Shown: positions 31,714 through 42,607 of the stretch, one piece after another | Position numbering within the stretch: the stretch's first letter is position 1 | How the letters are laid out: the number at the start of each line of letters is the position of its first letter | Source of the DNA: Staphylococcus durrellii | Lineage (GTDB): Bacteria > Bacillota > Bacilli > Staphylococcales > Staphylococcaceae | Assembly: GCF_015594545.1 (NCBI RefSeq) | Contig: NZ_JADIIO010000001.1 | Location: 868,001-932,000, forward strand | DNA: 64,000 nucleotides | Direction of reading: 5' to 3' | Program-made: the position numbers and the translations under genes | Notes under the pieces: generated by a model | What the model saw: only the letters and a program-made list of their open reading frames with translations | Databases searched by the model: none | What the model was told of the DNA's origin: nothing

Positions 31714-32631
31714 ATGAGAAAAAGAGCTAGAATAATTTATAATCCAACTTCTGGTAAAGAGCTATTTAAACGTACGTTACCAGATGTACTAATAAAGTTA
31801 GAAAAAGCAGGATTTGAAACAAGTGCATATGCAACAGAAAAAATAGGTGACGCAACAATTGAGGCGCAACGTTCACTTGAAGGCCAATATGATGTGTTAA
31901 TTGCTGCAGGTGGCGATGGGACATTAAATGAAGTCGTTAATGGTATTGCAGAACAACCTAACAGACCTAAATTAGGTATTATACCGATGGGGACAGTTAA
32001 TGATTTTGGTCGTGCCTTACACTTACCTAGCGATATTATGAGTGCTATAGATGTAATTATTGACCAACACTCTACGAAGGTAGATATAGGTAAAATGAAC
32101 AGTCGTTATTTTATTAATTTGGCTGCTGGTGGTCAATTAACACAAGTATCTTATGAAACGCCTAGTAAATTAAAATCAATTGTAGGACCTTTTGCATACT
32201 ACATTAAAGGGTTTGAGATGTTGCCACAAATGAAGGCCGTAGATATTAGAATTGAATATGATGGTGAAGTCTTTCAAGGGGAAGCAATGTTGTTTTTATT
32301 AGGATTAACAAATTCTATGGCTGGATTTGAAAAACTAGTCCCTGATGCTAAATTAGATGACGGTAAATTCACTTTAATCATTGTTGAAAAAGCAAATTTA
32401 GCAGAATTAGGTCATATAATGACATTGGCATCTCGTGGAGAACATACAAAACACCCAAAAGTACATTATGAAAAGGCAAGCTCAATCAATATTTCTTCTT
32501 TTACAGATATGCAATTGAACGTAGATGGAGAATATGGCGGTAAGCTACCAGGTAATTTCTTAAATTTGAAACAACATATAGAAGTATTTACACCGAAAGA
32601 TGTTAAAAATGAAGAATTAACAGAGCAATAA
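31714..32631 (+). CDS. dgkB: Diacylglycerol kinase (DgkB)
   Basis: 305 residues, soluble lipid kinase. Phosphorylates diacylglycerol left over from lipoteichoic acid synthesis, returning it to phospholipid synthesis. Nucleotide motif GGDGTLNE at 66-73; a second family segment is PMGTVNDFGRALHLP (about 89-103). Follows TTGAGGG. The next gene is the rRNA methyltransferase, as in S. aureus. Confidence 0.94.
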   Translation: MRKRARIIYNPTSGKELFKRTLPDVLIKLEKAGFETSAYATEKIGDATIEAQRSLEGQYDVLIAAGGDGTLNEVVNGIAEQPNRPKLGIIPMGTVNDFGRALHLPSDIMSAIDVIIDQHSTKVDIGKMNSRYFINLAAGGQLTQVSYETPSKLKSIVGPFAYYIKGFEMLPQMKAVDIRIEYDGEVFQGEAMLFLLGLTNSMAGFEKLVPDAKLDDGKFTLIIVEKANLAELGHIMTLASRGEHTKHPKVHYEKASSINISSFTDMQLNVDGEYGGKLPGNFLNLKQHIEVFTPKDVKNEELTEQ

Positions 32632-32650
32632 GCAAAAATTATCATCATTT

Positions 32651-32689
32651 GAGGTTAGGTCACAACACATTGCAGCCTAACCTCTTTTA
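32651..32689 (+). terminator. Terminator after dgkB
   Basis: GAGGTTAGG (32651-32659) with CCTAACCTC (32676-32684), perfect 9-bp stem, then TTTTAATTT. It ends only 16 bases before the next start codon, so partial read-through would leave a leader hairpin. Confidence 0.78.
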
Positions 32690-32705
32690 ATTTGGAGTGA
32701 ATGAG

Positions 32706-34067
32706 TTGAATACTATTCAAAAAAATGAAGTGAAAGACGGTAAAGTTATTGATTTAACACATGAGGGTCACGGCGTCGTTAAAATTGATAACTATCCCAT
32801 TTTTGTACCTAATACATTAATAGACGAAGAAATTGAATATAAAATTATCAAAGTTAAAAAGAATTTTGCTATTGGTAAATTAATGAATGTAAAACAAGAA
32901 AGTAAGGAGCGAATTGAGCCACCTTGTGTTTATTACACTAAGTGTGGGGGGTGCCAGTTACAACATATGAGCTATAGTGCGCAATTAGCAATGAAGAAAG
33001 AACAAGTTGTTAATTTGTTTCATCGTAAAGGTAATTTTAAAGAAACAACGATTCACGATACGGTAGGTATGGATAACCCTTGGCGTTATAGAAATAAATC
33101 TCAAATTCCAGTTGGTTTAACTCAAGACAAAAATGTAAAAATGGGTTTTTACCGCCAACGTAGTCACGATATAATCGATATGGATGAATGTTTGATTCAA
33201 GATAATCAACATCAACAAGTGATGAACGTTGTTAAGCAATTATTTAATGATTTAAACGTCAGTATATATAGCGAGCATAAAAAACAGGGGCTTATGCGAC
33301 ATGTAGTTATTCGTACAGGCTATCATAGCGATGATTTAATGATTATTTTTGTTACTAATGGTAAAAAGTTTAAACAAGCTCCAACAATAATTGAAAAATT
33401 GCTAAAAGCTTTTCCTAATGTGACAAGTATAAAACAGAACATAAATAAAACGCATTCAAATGTAATTATGGGGGATGAATCAATAACGTTATATGGTAAA
33501 GATAAGATAGAAGATAGCTTATCTGAAGTAACATTTAAAATTAGTGATCGTTCATTTTATCAAATAAACTCTGCCCAAACTGAAAAATTGTATCAACTTG
33601 CAATTGAATACGCACAACTATCTGGAAACGAAATCGTATTAGATACATACTGTGGTATTGGGACTATTAGTTTATCAATGGCTTCACAAGTTAAACATGT
33701 ATATGGTGTCGAAGTTGTTCCCGAAGCAATTGCAGATGCACAGCAAAATGCGACTTTAAACCAGTTAGAAAATACTACTTTTGTCTGTGGTAAGGCTGAG
33801 GATACTATATTAAAATGGCAACAAGAAGGAATTCAACCAGACGTTGTAATGGTAGATCCACCAAGAAAAGGGTGCGATGAATCCTTTATTCAAACAGTAC
33901 TTACTTTAAAGCCACAAAGGATAGTGTACATTTCGTGTAATCCAGCAACTCAACAACGTGATGCTACAATGTTACAAGAAAAGTATGATTTAATTGAAAT
34001 TACACCTGTAGACATGTTTCCACAAACGACTCACGTAGAAACGATTGCCTTATTTGAATTGAAATAA
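32706..34067 (+). CDS. rlmD: 23S rRNA (uracil-5-)-methyltransferase, RlmCD type
   Basis: 453 residues. Makes 5-methyluridine in 23S rRNA using SAM. N-terminal TRAM domain (about 5-60), an iron-sulfur cluster site CVYYTKCGGC (C74, C80, C83), SAM motif LDTYCGIGTISL, DPPRKG and the nucleophile in SCNPAT. The single RlmCD enzyme of Firmicutes handles both U747 and U1939; a second paralog elsewhere cannot be excluded. I start at the TTG at 32706, eight bases after GGAG; the GTG at 32697 overlaps that site. Confidence 0.88.
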   Translation: MNTIQKNEVKDGKVIDLTHEGHGVVKIDNYPIFVPNTLIDEEIEYKIIKVKKNFAIGKLMNVKQESKERIEPPCVYYTKCGGCQLQHMSYSAQLAMKKEQVVNLFHRKGNFKETTIHDTVGMDNPWRYRNKSQIPVGLTQDKNVKMGFYRQRSHDIIDMDECLIQDNQHQQVMNVVKQLFNDLNVSIYSEHKKQGLMRHVVIRTGYHSDDLMIIFVTNGKKFKQAPTIIEKLLKAFPNVTSIKQNINKTHSNVIMGDESITLYGKDKIEDSLSEVTFKISDRSFYQINSAQTEKLYQLAIEYAQLSGNEIVLDTYCGIGTISLSMASQVKHVYGVEVVPEAIADAQQNATLNQLENTTFVCGKAEDTILKWQQEGIQPDVVMVDPPRKGCDESFIQTVLTLKPQRIVYISCNPATQQRDATMLQEKYDLIEITPVDMFPQTTHVETIALFELK

Positions 34068-34214
34068 TGAAATATTTCAAAATATGTATAATGTTGCAAA
34101 TTAACTGGGTTTATTAAAATTGAATTACAGGCAATATATTCGATTGAATTTTATTTATTCACTATCTATAATCAAGGTATAAACATTTGATAAATATGTT
34201 AGGAGGGATATATT

Positions 34215-34766
34215 GTGTTTAAAATTAGTTTGTTTGATAATAAAAAAATGATGGAACGTTTTGTTATTTTGCAAGTAGCTGTAATTATGATGACTATTTT
34301 AATCTCGTATAAAATTGCATATTACTATACGCACATCATTGAACAAAATATTTTATTTAATATCATTTACGGCATATTAGGTTTAGTCGGTGTCGTTATC
34401 ATCCATGAATTAATACATAATATATTGTTCCGTACTTTTGCAAAAAATGCGATAAAACCTTCTTACCATTATCATTATGGATTAATTTCAACTCATATGC
34501 CCGAGACATATTATAAAAAATGGCAATATATTCTTATTATGTTAGCACCATTAATTGTACTGACTCTACTTTTAACAGTTACGTTTATGTTCTTCTCATA
34601 TTCGTCAATCATTTTTATCAGTAGTTTCCATATTGGATATTGTATGTTTGATTTATACTTTACAATTGGACTATTAAATAGCAGCGTTAAATTTGTAGAA
34701 AATACTGAGCAAGGTATATATTATTACACTCAATCACCAGTTAAAGTGAATGCAGAAATTAAATAA
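34215..34766 (+). CDS. DUF3267 membrane protein with zinc-protease-like HELIH
   Basis: 183 residues with four membrane segments (about 17-38, 48-68, 107-130 and 135-155). HELIH (64-68) lies in the second segment, as in site-2-type intramembrane zinc proteases and the DUF3267 family. A second histidine-rich stretch, YHYHYGLIS, is at about 83-91. Proteolysis is plausible but unproven. The GTG start has AGGAGGG eight bases upstream. It is monocistronic. Confidence 0.78.
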   Translation: MFKISLFDNKKMMERFVILQVAVIMMTILISYKIAYYYTHIIEQNILFNIIYGILGLVGVVIIHELIHNILFRTFAKNAIKPSYHYHYGLISTHMPETYYKKWQYILIMLAPLIVLTLLLTVTFMFFSYSSIIFISSFHIGYCMFDLYFTIGLLNSSVKFVENTEQGIYYYTQSPVKVNAEIK

Positions 34767-34789
34767 AATTTAAGGTTAAATATAAATCG

Positions 34790-34828
34790 AAACTCCAAAA
34801 TGTCATAACGACGTTTGCGGAGTTTTTT
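34790..34828 (+). terminator. Terminator after the DUF3267 gene
   Basis: AAACTCC (34790-34796) with GGAGTTT (34819-34825), outer stem with a larger loop, then seven T residues in all. Confidence 0.78.
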
Positions 34829-34899
34829 TGTTTAGAACTGTAATAGGCAGTAGTATACTAATATTAAGCAAATTTTAAAAATGTGGGAGGTGAAATCAA

Positions 34900-35970
34900 A
34901 TGAATGAACGAAGAATCATTCATATCGATATGGATTATTTTTTTGCTCAAGTGGAAATGAGAGATAATCCAAAACTTCAAGGAAAACCAGTAATTGTAGG
35001 GGGCAAAGCAAGTGGTCGTGGTGTCGTCTCGACTGCATCATATGAAGCGAGAAAATACGGAGTCCATTCAGCTATGCCAATGGCCCAAGCGCATAAATTA
35101 TGTCCCGACGGTTATTATGTGACACCTAGATTTGAAGCATATAAGGAAGCCTCAAATATTATTATGGAAATTTTTAAAAGTTATACTGAAATAGTTGAAC
35201 CATTATCATTAGATGAAGCTTATTTAGATATAACACATCTCGTCCGACAAGATTTGCCAGCTTCGCATATAGCGCAATATATAAGGCGCGATATAACTGA
35301 ACAAACGGGATTAACTGCCTCAGCTGGCGTATCTTATAATAAGTTTTTGGCTAAATTAGCAAGTGGCATGAATAAACCAAATGCCTTAACCGTCATTGAT
35401 TACAATAATGTACATGAAATACTAATGAATTTAGATATTGGTGATTTTCCAGGGGTGGGAAAGGCCTCAAAACTAAAAATGCATGAAAATAACATCTATA
35501 AGGGGCAAGATCTATATAATCAAAGTGAGCGTGAATTGATAAGATTATTTGGTAAAAGAGGTCATGGCTTATATAATAAAGCGCGTGGCATAGATTATAA
35601 TTCCGTTAAACAGACTCGAGTGCGTAAATCTGTAGGTACTGAGCGAACTTTCGCTACTGATGTTAATGACGACGAACAGATTTTACAAAAAATCTGGGAA
35701 TTAAGCGAGAAAACGGCAAACAGATTAGCTAATTTGCACAAATCTGGAAAAACTGTCACCGTAAAAATTAAAACGTATAAGTTTGAAACTTTTTCGAAGC
35801 AAAAAAGTTTAAGAGAAACTGTACGTTCAGAAACAGATATTTATAATATTGCTTACGCCTTATATACAGATCTCAAAGAACCAGAAGTGCCTATTCGTTT
35901 AGTAGGGGTCACAGTTGGAAACTTAGAGAAAACTACTTATGAAAATATGACAATATATGATTATCTATAA
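34900..35970 (+). CDS. dinB: DNA polymerase IV (Y family)
   Basis: 356 residues. Error-prone translesion polymerase. Catalytic acidic residues in [12 protein letters not shown] (D10 region) and SLDEAYLD (about 103-110), with the YEARKYGV substrate loop between; HhH ([13 protein letters not shown]) and C-terminal little-finger domain follow. No beta-clamp motif is obvious apart from the C-terminal end. GGGAGGTG precedes the ATG. No LexA palindrome is visible upstream. The stop lies three bases from the end of the converging exonuclease gene. Confidence 0.95.
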   Translation: MNERRIIHIDMDYFFAQVEMRDNPKLQGKPVIVGGKASGRGVVSTASYEARKYGVHSAMPMAQAHKLCPDGYYVTPRFEAYKEASNIIMEIFKSYTEIVEPLSLDEAYLDITHLVRQDLPASHIAQYIRRDITEQTGLTASAGVSYNKFLAKLASGMNKPNALTVIDYNNVHEILMNLDIGDFPGVGKASKLKMHENNIYKGQDLYNQSERELIRLFGKRGHGLYNKARGIDYNSVKQTRVRKSVGTERTFATDVNDDEQILQKIWELSEKTANRLANLHKSGKTVTVKIKTYKFETFSKQKSLRETVRSETDIYNIAYALYTDLKEPEVPIRLVGVTVGNLEKTTYENMTIYDYL

Positions 35971-35973
35971 GAG

Positions 35974-36528
35974 TTAATCTTTATCTTTAAGTTGTTTGCC
36001 GTATACGTTAAGCATTGTTGCTAAATCATCGTAATGTTTTAACAAACGAAACGTTATCATTGCACAGGCCTTTGCATCATTTAATGCATCGTGATGGCCT
36101 TGAAAGTCTAAATTATAAAACTGCATCATATGGTTTAAGCCATAGCGATGATTATTTATCGTTCGGCGTGCTAATTGTAACGAACAAAAATAAGTCATAT
36201 TAGGCGTTTGTTGGCCACATGATTTTAGGCTTTCATGAAGTACATTCATATCAAATGCGGCGTTATGTGCGACTACAGGTAAATTATCAATGAAATGTAA
36301 CATATATGGATATACTTCTGTAAAAGAAGGTGAACCTTCGACATCTTGTGGTTTAATACCATGAACAGCGATATTTTGTTGTGAAAAATAATCATTAGGA
36401 TTAACTAAAGTATAAAAAGTTTCTACAATTTCGTGATTAACTACTTTTACCATGCCTACTGAACAGATACTTGTTCTTTTACCATTAGCGGTTTCAAAAT
36501 CCAAAGCCACAAATGCATTGTCAATCAT
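35974..36528 (-). CDS. DnaQ-like 3'-5' exonuclease
   Basis: 184 residues, DEDDh exonuclease. ExoI FVALDFETANG (catalytic D and E), ExoII HNAAFDMNVL, and ExoIIIε HHDALNDAKA carry all acidic residues and the histidine. Annotated in staphylococci as DNA polymerase III epsilon-like; it may proofread or degrade single-stranded DNA or small RNAs. The ATG at 36528 has GGAAG seven bases upstream; the longer form has no site. Ends three bases from dinB on the other strand, with no room for a terminator. Confidence 0.88.
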   Translation of the reverse strand: MIDNAFVALDFETANGKRTSICSVGMVKVVNHEIVETFYTLVNPNDYFSQQNIAVHGIKPQDVEGSPSFTEVYPYMLHFIDNLPVVAHNAAFDMNVLHESLKSCGQQTPNMTYFCSLQLARRTINNHRYGLNHMMQFYNLDFQGHHDALNDAKACAMITFRLLKHYDDLATMLNVYGKQLKDKD

Positions 36529-36622
36529 CACAATACTTCCTTTCGTAAATATATAATAAAACATTTATTGATTTACTATATTTTCAAGTGCAAAACATGT
36601 TATTTATTATATAATAAAAAAT

Positions 36623-36694
36623 AAGGATGAACATAGGCAAGGTAAATTACTTATATTTTCATATAAGTTTAGTCTATAACCTAAGTTCAGCCTT
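36623..36694. terminator. Nested hairpin between ferritin and the exonuclease gene
   Basis: Outer stem AAGGATGAACATAGG (36623-36637) with CCTAAGTTCAGCCTT (36680-36694), 13 of 15 pairs, enclosing a perfect inner hairpin ACTTATAT-TTTC-ATATAAGT (36648-36669 region). Probably the ferritin terminator, though more elaborate than others in the window. Confidence 0.6.
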
Positions 36695-36727
36695 AATTAA
36701 AATTATCAACTAGAACATGTATTAATT

Positions 36728-37228
36728 TTATTCTTCATCAAATGAGCGAGCGGCAAGTTCTTTTTCGTATAAATATAAAGTGTTATGGTCATCGCCAATG
36801 CGTTTCAAATAGTCGATGTGTGTTTCAAACATAGATTCTTCTTCTACTTGTTCATCCAAGAACCAATTTAAGAAAGAAATTGTTGCATAATCTTTATCTT
36901 TATTTGCGATATCCGATAAGTTATAAAATCTGCGAGTAACATCTTGTTCTTGAGCTAAACCATCTTCAAACGTTTCTAAAATACTATTAAATTCCGATTT
37001 TGGTGCAGAAATTGCTGAAAACTCAGCTTGTTCACCACGGTCATTTATATAGTCATAGATTTTTTTACCGTGAAAACGTTCTTCTTTAGCTTGCTGAATA
37101 TAGAAATTAGCAAAACCTTCGTAAGATTTATTATCACAATAAGCTGCCATAGCCATGTAAGCATGTGCTGCATAGTATTCGTGATTCATTTGTTCATTTA
37201 ATGCATCTAATAATTTTTTATTTAACAT
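36728..37228 (-). CDS. ftnA: Ferritin
   Basis: 166 residues, non-haem iron-storage ferritin that oxidises Fe(II) and stores it in a 24-subunit shell. Ferroxidase ligands are in [17 protein letters not shown] (E near 17), [15 protein letters not shown] (E and H near 50-53) and [12 protein letters not shown]. The ATG at 37228 follows TAGGAGG; the longer ORF is leader. An A/T palindrome upstream looks like a PerR/Fur-family operator, consistent with PerR control of ftnA in S. aureus. Confidence 0.94.
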   Translation of the reverse strand: MLNKKLLDALNEQMNHEYYAAHAYMAMAAYCDNKSYEGFANFYIQQAKEERFHGKKIYDYINDRGEQAEFSAISAPKSEFNSILETFEDGLAQEQDVTRRFYNLSDIANKDKDYATISFLNWFLDEQVEEESMFETHIDYLKRIGDDHNTLYLYEKELAARSFDEE

Positions 37229-37288
37229 AAGTAACAGGCCTCCTATACTTAATTGTTTTAAGTATAGCAAATCTATTCTCATTAGTAA

Positions 37289-37302
37289 ATAATAATTATT
37301 AT
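37289..37302. promoter_or_regulatory. PerR/Fur-type operator upstream of ftnA
   Basis: Perfect 14-bp palindrome ATAATAATTATTAT, one-base-step close to the PerR box TTATAATTATTATAA. It lies about 60 bp upstream of the ftnA start and 100 bp from murT. Assignment to PerR rather than Fur rests on the known PerR control of ftnA in S. aureus. Confidence 0.6.
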
Positions 37303-37398
37303 AATCTAGTCTGTGGTAAATTTTTTTAATTGAGAATGGTATAGAAAGAAAAAAAGTCGTGTTATAATATTTTTGCGAGCAGTAAAAGGAGGCTATTT

Positions 37399-38709
37399 AT
37401 GAGACATTGGACAGCTACAACTTTAGCTAAACTAGCACGTAAAGCTAGTAGAGCTGCCGGTAAAAAAGGCACAGATTTACCTGGACAAGTTGCGAGAAAA
37501 TTAGATAAAAACATATTAAGAACTTTAGCTACTAAAGTAGATGAAATAGTATTTATAAGTGGTACCAACGGAAAGACAACGACTTCAAATTTGATAGGCT
37601 ATACGTTAAGAGAAAATAATATCGAAATTATACATAATAATGAAGGGGCCAATATGGCTGCTGGTATTACCTCGGCGTTTATTTTACAAAATAATAAAAA
37701 TACAAAAATAGCAATTATTGAAATAGATGAAGGTAGTATTCCAAAAGTTTTAAGTGAAGTAACCCCTACAATGATGGTAGTGACAAACTTTTTCAGAGAC
37801 CAGATGGATCGTTTTGGTGAAATAGATATTATGGTTAATAATATTGCTCAAGCGATAAGCAATAAGGGGATTAAATTATTGTTAAATGCTGATGATCCAT
37901 TTGTAAGTAGATTAAAAATAGCCAGTGATAACGTATTATATTACGGTATGCAAAAGCATGTGCACGAGTTTGAACAAAGTACGATGAATGAAAGTAAATA
38001 TTGCCCTAATTGCGGACGATTATTGCACTATGATTATATACACTATAATCAAATAGGACATTATCATTGTGAATGTGGCTTTAAGCGTGAACAACCTAAG
38101 TATGAAGTTACAAATTTTAATTTATCACCGTTCATTGATATGGAAGTCAATAGTGCTAAATTCGACATGAAAATAGCTGGCGATTTCAATGCTTATAATG
38201 CATTAGCTGCATATTCTGTGTTAAAAGAATTAGGATTAAATGATGAATCAATTCGTAAAGGTTTTGAATCTTATACGTCACATAATGGTAGAATGCAGTA
38301 TTTTAAAAATAGACAAAAAGAAGCGATGATAAATCTTGCTAAAAACCCTGCTGGTATGAATTCAAGTTTATCAGTTGGTGAACAAATTGAAGGCAATAAG
38401 GTCTATGTCTTAAGCTTAAATGATAATGCTGCTGATGGACGTGACACTTCTTGGATTTATGACGCCGATTTTGAAAAGCTTTCTAGACAATCTATCGAAG
38501 TAATTATTGTCACAGGTACAAGAGCTGAAGAACTACATTTACGATTGAAATTAGCTGCAGTAGAAGTGCCAATTATTGTCGAAAAAGATATTTATAAGGC
38601 TACTGCACTGTCTATGGACTATAATAGTTTCACAGTGGCCATACCGAACTACACCTCTTTATCACCAATGTTAGATCAACTAAACCGCTCATTTAAGGAG
38701 GACAAATAG
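37399..38709 (+). CDS. murT: Lipid II isoglutaminyl synthase subunit MurT
   Basis: 436 residues. Mur-ligase-like subunit that activates D-Glu of lipid II with ATP; GatD supplies ammonia. P-loop GTNGKTTT at 55-62, DNA-free Mur central domain, and a four-cysteine zinc ribbon characteristic of MurT (C202, C205, C224, C226). C-terminal domain [17 protein letters not shown] precedes the ATG. One base separates it from gatD; together they amidate peptidoglycan, needed for full crosslinking and beta-lactam resistance. Confidence 0.96.
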   Translation: MRHWTATTLAKLARKASRAAGKKGTDLPGQVARKLDKNILRTLATKVDEIVFISGTNGKTTTSNLIGYTLRENNIEIIHNNEGANMAAGITSAFILQNNKNTKIAIIEIDEGSIPKVLSEVTPTMMVVTNFFRDQMDRFGEIDIMVNNIAQAISNKGIKLLLNADDPFVSRLKIASDNVLYYGMQKHVHEFEQSTMNESKYCPNCGRLLHYDYIHYNQIGHYHCECGFKREQPKYEVTNFNLSPFIDMEVNSAKFDMKIAGDFNAYNALAAYSVLKELGLNDESIRKGFESYTSHNGRMQYFKNRQKEAMINLAKNPAGMNSSLSVGEQIEGNKVYVLSLNDNAADGRDTSWIYDADFEKLSRQSIEVIIVTGTRAEELHLRLKLAAVEVPIIVEKDIYKATALSMDYNSFTVAIPNYTSLSPMLDQLNRSFKEDK

Positions 38710-38710
38710 T

Positions 38711-39427
38711 ATGAATGAATTAAACATATATCATTTTATGCCAGATAAATTAAACTTATATAGTGATATAGGCAATATCATTGCCCTTCGTCAAAGAGCT
38801 AAACTTAGAAATATAAAAGTTAATGTTATTGATATTAACGAAACTGAAGGAATAACACTAGATGATTGTGATATTTTCTTTATCGGCGGTGGGAGTGATA
38901 GAGAGCAATCACTTGCAACAAAAGAATTAAGTAAAATTAAAACTATACTTAAAGATGCTATTGAAGATGGTATGCCTGGTTTAACTATTTGTGGTGGGTA
39001 TCAATTTTTAGGTAGTAAATATATTACGCCAGATGGTACAGAATTAGAAGGCCTGAACATTCTAGACTTTTATACTAAGTCACAAAAAGATAGATTGACT
39101 GGCGATATCGTTATTGAAAGCGAGACGTTCGGTACAATAGTTGGATTTGAAAATCATGGTGGTAGAACTTATCATGATTTTGGTACATTAGGCAAAGTTA
39201 CGCACGGTTTTGGCAATAACGATAATGATGGTAAAGAAGGTATTCATTATAAAAATTTATTAGGAACTTATTTACATGGACCAATTTTACCTAAAAACCA
39301 TGAAATAACTGATTATTTATTAACTAGGGCTTGTGAACGTAAAAGTATTCCCTTTGAACCTGTAGAAGTCGATAATGACATCGAAGAAGCGGCTAAACAA
39401 GTTATAGTAGATCGAGTAAAAAAATAA
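38711..39427 (+). CDS. gatD: Lipid II isoglutaminyl synthase glutaminase GatD
   Basis: 238 residues, class I-type glutaminase. Catalytic nucleophile C94 in [10 protein letters not shown] and H189 in GTYLHGP, both numbered as in S. aureus Gat[11 protein letters not shown] (58-67) is the family loop. Feeds ammonia to MurT for D-isoglutamine formation in lipid II. GGAGG is in the end of murT. Essential in S. aureus. Confidence 0.96.
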   Translation: MNELNIYHFMPDKLNLYSDIGNIIALRQRAKLRNIKVNVIDINETEGITLDDCDIFFIGGGSDREQSLATKELSKIKTILKDAIEDGMPGLTICGGYQFLGSKYITPDGTELEGLNILDFYTKSQKDRLTGDIVIESETFGTIVGFENHGGRTYHDFGTLGKVTHGFGNNDNDGKEGIHYKNLLGTYLHGPILPKNHEITDYLLTRACERKSIPFEPVEVDNDIEEAAKQVIVDRVKK

Positions 39428-39436
39428 ATAAATATA

Positions 39437-39478
39437 AAAAAGCCAAACAACGTATTAAATAACGTTGTTTGGCTTTTT
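39437..39478. terminator. Bidirectional terminator after murT-gatD
   Basis: AAAAAGCCAAACAACGT (39437-39453) with ACGTTGTTTGGCTTTTT (39462-39478), perfect stem between converging genes. Confidence 0.92.
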
Positions 39479-39496
39479 AGTTGATTAATATAGTTG

Positions 39497-40483
39497 TTAA
39501 GCGTACCTGTCATCTAGAATACGATAAATTAACAATATCTCATATATTATATGACTTTTAAGTTGAAGGGCGTCAAATTCATCTAAATTTTTAACTGAAT
39601 TTTTTAATAAAGAAGCACTTTGTTTTTCTCTTTCGAAATGACCAGTGGCAATAATTTGATTAATGTTATTAGCAATTTTAAGCATTGCTAACTTTTCATC
39701 TTTATCAAAATGTATGACTGGCTTTTTAGGTAGGTAGATAATATTAGATAAATGAGAAATAAATAATCTGTCTGTCGATGCTAATGTTTGAAATTTTCTG
39801 AACTTCATCCATTCTTCCTCACCATATCTATGATAAGATAATTCATCGGATTGGAATGATAATAGAGATTCTATTTTTTGAGTTGATTCTATTAGTTTAT
39901 TATATTTTTTAATTGAAGTATCTGATTTAAATTGACTTAATAGCAATTCTTGCATTCGTTGACTATATAAAGAATACATTTTTTCTTCAGTATCATGTAG
40001 TAGCTTTTCTAGTTGATCATAGTATTTTGGTGGTAAAATAATAAAATTAACGAGTGCAGCAGTACCTAATCCAATCACAGCAGTTAAGAGCCTTGAGAAA
40101 AAGTTAAAAATATAAGCTTCATGTATACCAGGAATCATTGCAACTGCAGTTAAAGTTGCTACGGTTGTGCCAGCATGTAAATTTAATTTAGTACAAACCA
40201 ATATAGTAAGTGTTGCTGCAAAAGCGTAAGAAAGAGGAGATTGATCTCCAAAAACATAAGTGAAAATTACCGCAAATAATGCACCAATAACTGTTGCAGG
40301 CAAACGTTTATAGCCCTTTTTTAAAGAAGCTTTTGCGGTGGGTTCGATTGTGACTACAGCAGTCAATATAGCGAAAATAGGCGTTAAGTTTAAGAGCATA
40401 CAAAATAATGCCGTTAAAAAAGTAGCCAAACCTGTTTTAATTGTTCTTGCGCCAACCAATCTTTTGTACCATTTATCATTCAT
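39497..40483 (-). CDS. FUSC/aromatic acid exporter family protein (paralog 1)
   Basis: 328 residues. About six membrane segments within the first 150 residues ([51 protein letters not shown] and others) followed by a helical cytoplasmic domain (about 165-328). The opening [10 protein letters not shown] and [16 protein letters not shown] are hallmarks of the ArAE_1/YqjA-like branch. Substrate unknown. A second member with the same layout is encoded at 60.6-61.7 kb. Confidence 0.82.
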   Translation of the reverse strand: MNDKWYKRLVGARTIKTGLATFLTALFCMLLNLTPIFAILTAVVTIEPTAKASLKKGYKRLPATVIGALFAVIFTYVFGDQSPLSYAFAATLTILVCTKLNLHAGTTVATLTAVAMIPGIHEAYIFNFFSRLLTAVIGLGTAALVNFIILPPKYYDQLEKLLHDTEEKMYSLYSQRMQELLLSQFKSDTSIKKYNKLIESTQKIESLLSFQSDELSYHRYGEEEWMKFRKFQTLASTDRLFISHLSNIIYLPKKPVIHFDKDEKLAMLKIANNINQIIATGHFEREKQSASLLKNSVKNLDEFDALQLKSHIIYEILLIYRILDDRYA

Positions 40484-40508
40484 AATAAAATCTCCATTAT
40501 GTAGTTAA

Positions 40509-41396
<888 letters not shown>

Positions 41397-41431
41397 GTTT
41401 CTATTTTAGGCCTAAAGTCCTAATGTAAGAT

Positions 41432-41468
41432 GGTTCCGGAGCCTATTAAAATGGTTCCGGGAATTTTT
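41432..41468 (+). terminator. Terminator between map and the vra operon
   Basis: CCGGAGCC (41437-41444) with GGTTCCGG (41453-41460), 8-bp stem with a G-U pair, then GGAATTTTTT. ATGGTTCCGG occurs twice here, once in each arm. A TATAAT at 41469-41474 right after it could be the -10 of vraU. Confidence 0.75.
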
Positions 41469-41502
41469 TATAATGAAATCTAATCAATGATGAGGTGGTT
41501 TC

Positions 41503-41889
41503 ATGAATTATATTACGACTTATTTAAATGACATATGTAAAAATACTTATGAAGTAGGGATAAAATCCTACAAAGAAAGATTAGATTTAAAATTAGAAAG
41601 TATAGAAAGTTATATTGCTTACTTAATTGAGAAAAAAGAACGTATACGTAACATGATTGACAGCTTGACACTAAAGCTAGAGAATAAGTATATAGATATG
41701 ATCGATTATACGCATATTAATTGTGCTCAAGAAATTGCAAATAATGAAATTGATTCAATAAAAGTAATGCTTAATAAAATGGAAGCAGACTATGCACGTA
41801 TTGAAGCAAATTTATCACAACAAACCGAAGAAAAAATCAATACAGAAACTGAATGTGATTTTATAGAACGCATAAGTTTAGTCGCTTAA
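41503..41889 (+). CDS. vraU: VraU, first gene of the cell-wall stress operon
   Basis: 128 residues, almost entirely helical with heptad-like coiled coil between about residues 25 and 115 (KLESIESYIAYLIEKKERI, IKVMLNKMEADYARIEANLSQ). No membrane segment. In S. aureus vraU heads vraUTSR and is dispensable for signalling; its job is unknown. GAGGTGG precedes the ATG. The gap to vraT is 16 bp. Confidence 0.87.
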   Translation: MNYITTYLNDICKNTYEVGIKSYKERLDLKLESIESYIAYLIEKKERIRNMIDSLTLKLENKYIDMIDYTHINCAQEIANNEIDSIKVMLNKMEADYARIEANLSQQTEEKINTETECDFIERISLVA

Positions 41890-41905
41890 AGAAGGGTGGC
41901 GAACC

Positions 41906-42607
41906 ATGACACACAAATATATATCGACGGAAATGTTAATAATTTTTACAGCATTAATGATTATAGCCAATTTTTACTACATATTTTTTGAAAAAATTGG
42001 CTTTCTACTTGTGCTTTTACTTGGGTGTATTTTAGTTTATATAGGATACGTATATTTCCACAAAGTGAGAGGGTTATTATCTTTTTGGATAGGGGCTTTG
42101 TTAATAGCCTTTACCTTATTATCCAATAAATATACTATTATCATTTTATTTATCTTTTTAATTGTTTTGATTATCAGATATTTAATCTATAAATTTAAAC
42201 CATTCAAGATTATTGCAGCAGAAGAGGAAGTTGATTCTCCTGATTTTATTAAACAAAAATGGTTTGGAGAGCAACATACCCCGGTATATGTTTATAAATG
42301 GGAAGATTTACAAATTCAACATGGTATAGGTGATGTCCATATTGACATGACTAAAGCCGCTAACATTAAAGAAGATAATACAATTGTTGTGAGACACCTT
42401 ATAGGTCGTACGCAAATAGTTGTGCCTTTAAATTATAATATTAATTTTCACTTTACTGCATTGTATGGTAATGCTTTTATAAATGAACAATCTTATAAAG
42501 TTGAAAATAAAAACATCAAAATCGTCGAAAAAACTAAAGAAGAGAACTATACTGTGAACATTTATCTGTCAACATTTATTGGTGATGTAGAGGTGATTTA
42601 TAAATGA
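41906..42607 (+). CDS. vraT: VraT (LiaF/YvqF-like) membrane sensor component
   Basis: 233 residues. Four membrane segments in the first 95 residues, then a C-terminal LiaF-like beta-rich domain (about 125-233: [44 protein letters not shown]). Acts with VraS to sense inhibition of peptidoglycan synthesis; in S. aureus it is needed for the full response to beta-lactams and vancomycin. Overlaps vraS by four bases. Confidence 0.93.
   Translation: MTHKYISTEMLIIFTALMIIANFYYIFFEKIGFLLVLLLGCILVYIGYVYFHKVRGLLSFWIGALLIAFTLLSNKYTIIILFIFLIVLIIRYLIYKFKPFKIIAAEEEVDSPDFIKQKWFGEQHTPVYVYKWEDLQIQHGIGDVHIDMTKAANIKEDNTIVVRHLIGRTQIVVPLNYNINFHFTALYGNAFINEQSYKVENKNIKIVEKTKEENYTVNIYLSTFIGDVEVIYK

Noticed and set aside
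34830..34899. Possible LexA box upstream of dinB
   Set aside because: No GAAC-N4-GTTC palindrome is present in the leader, so SOS control cannot be claimed from this sequence.
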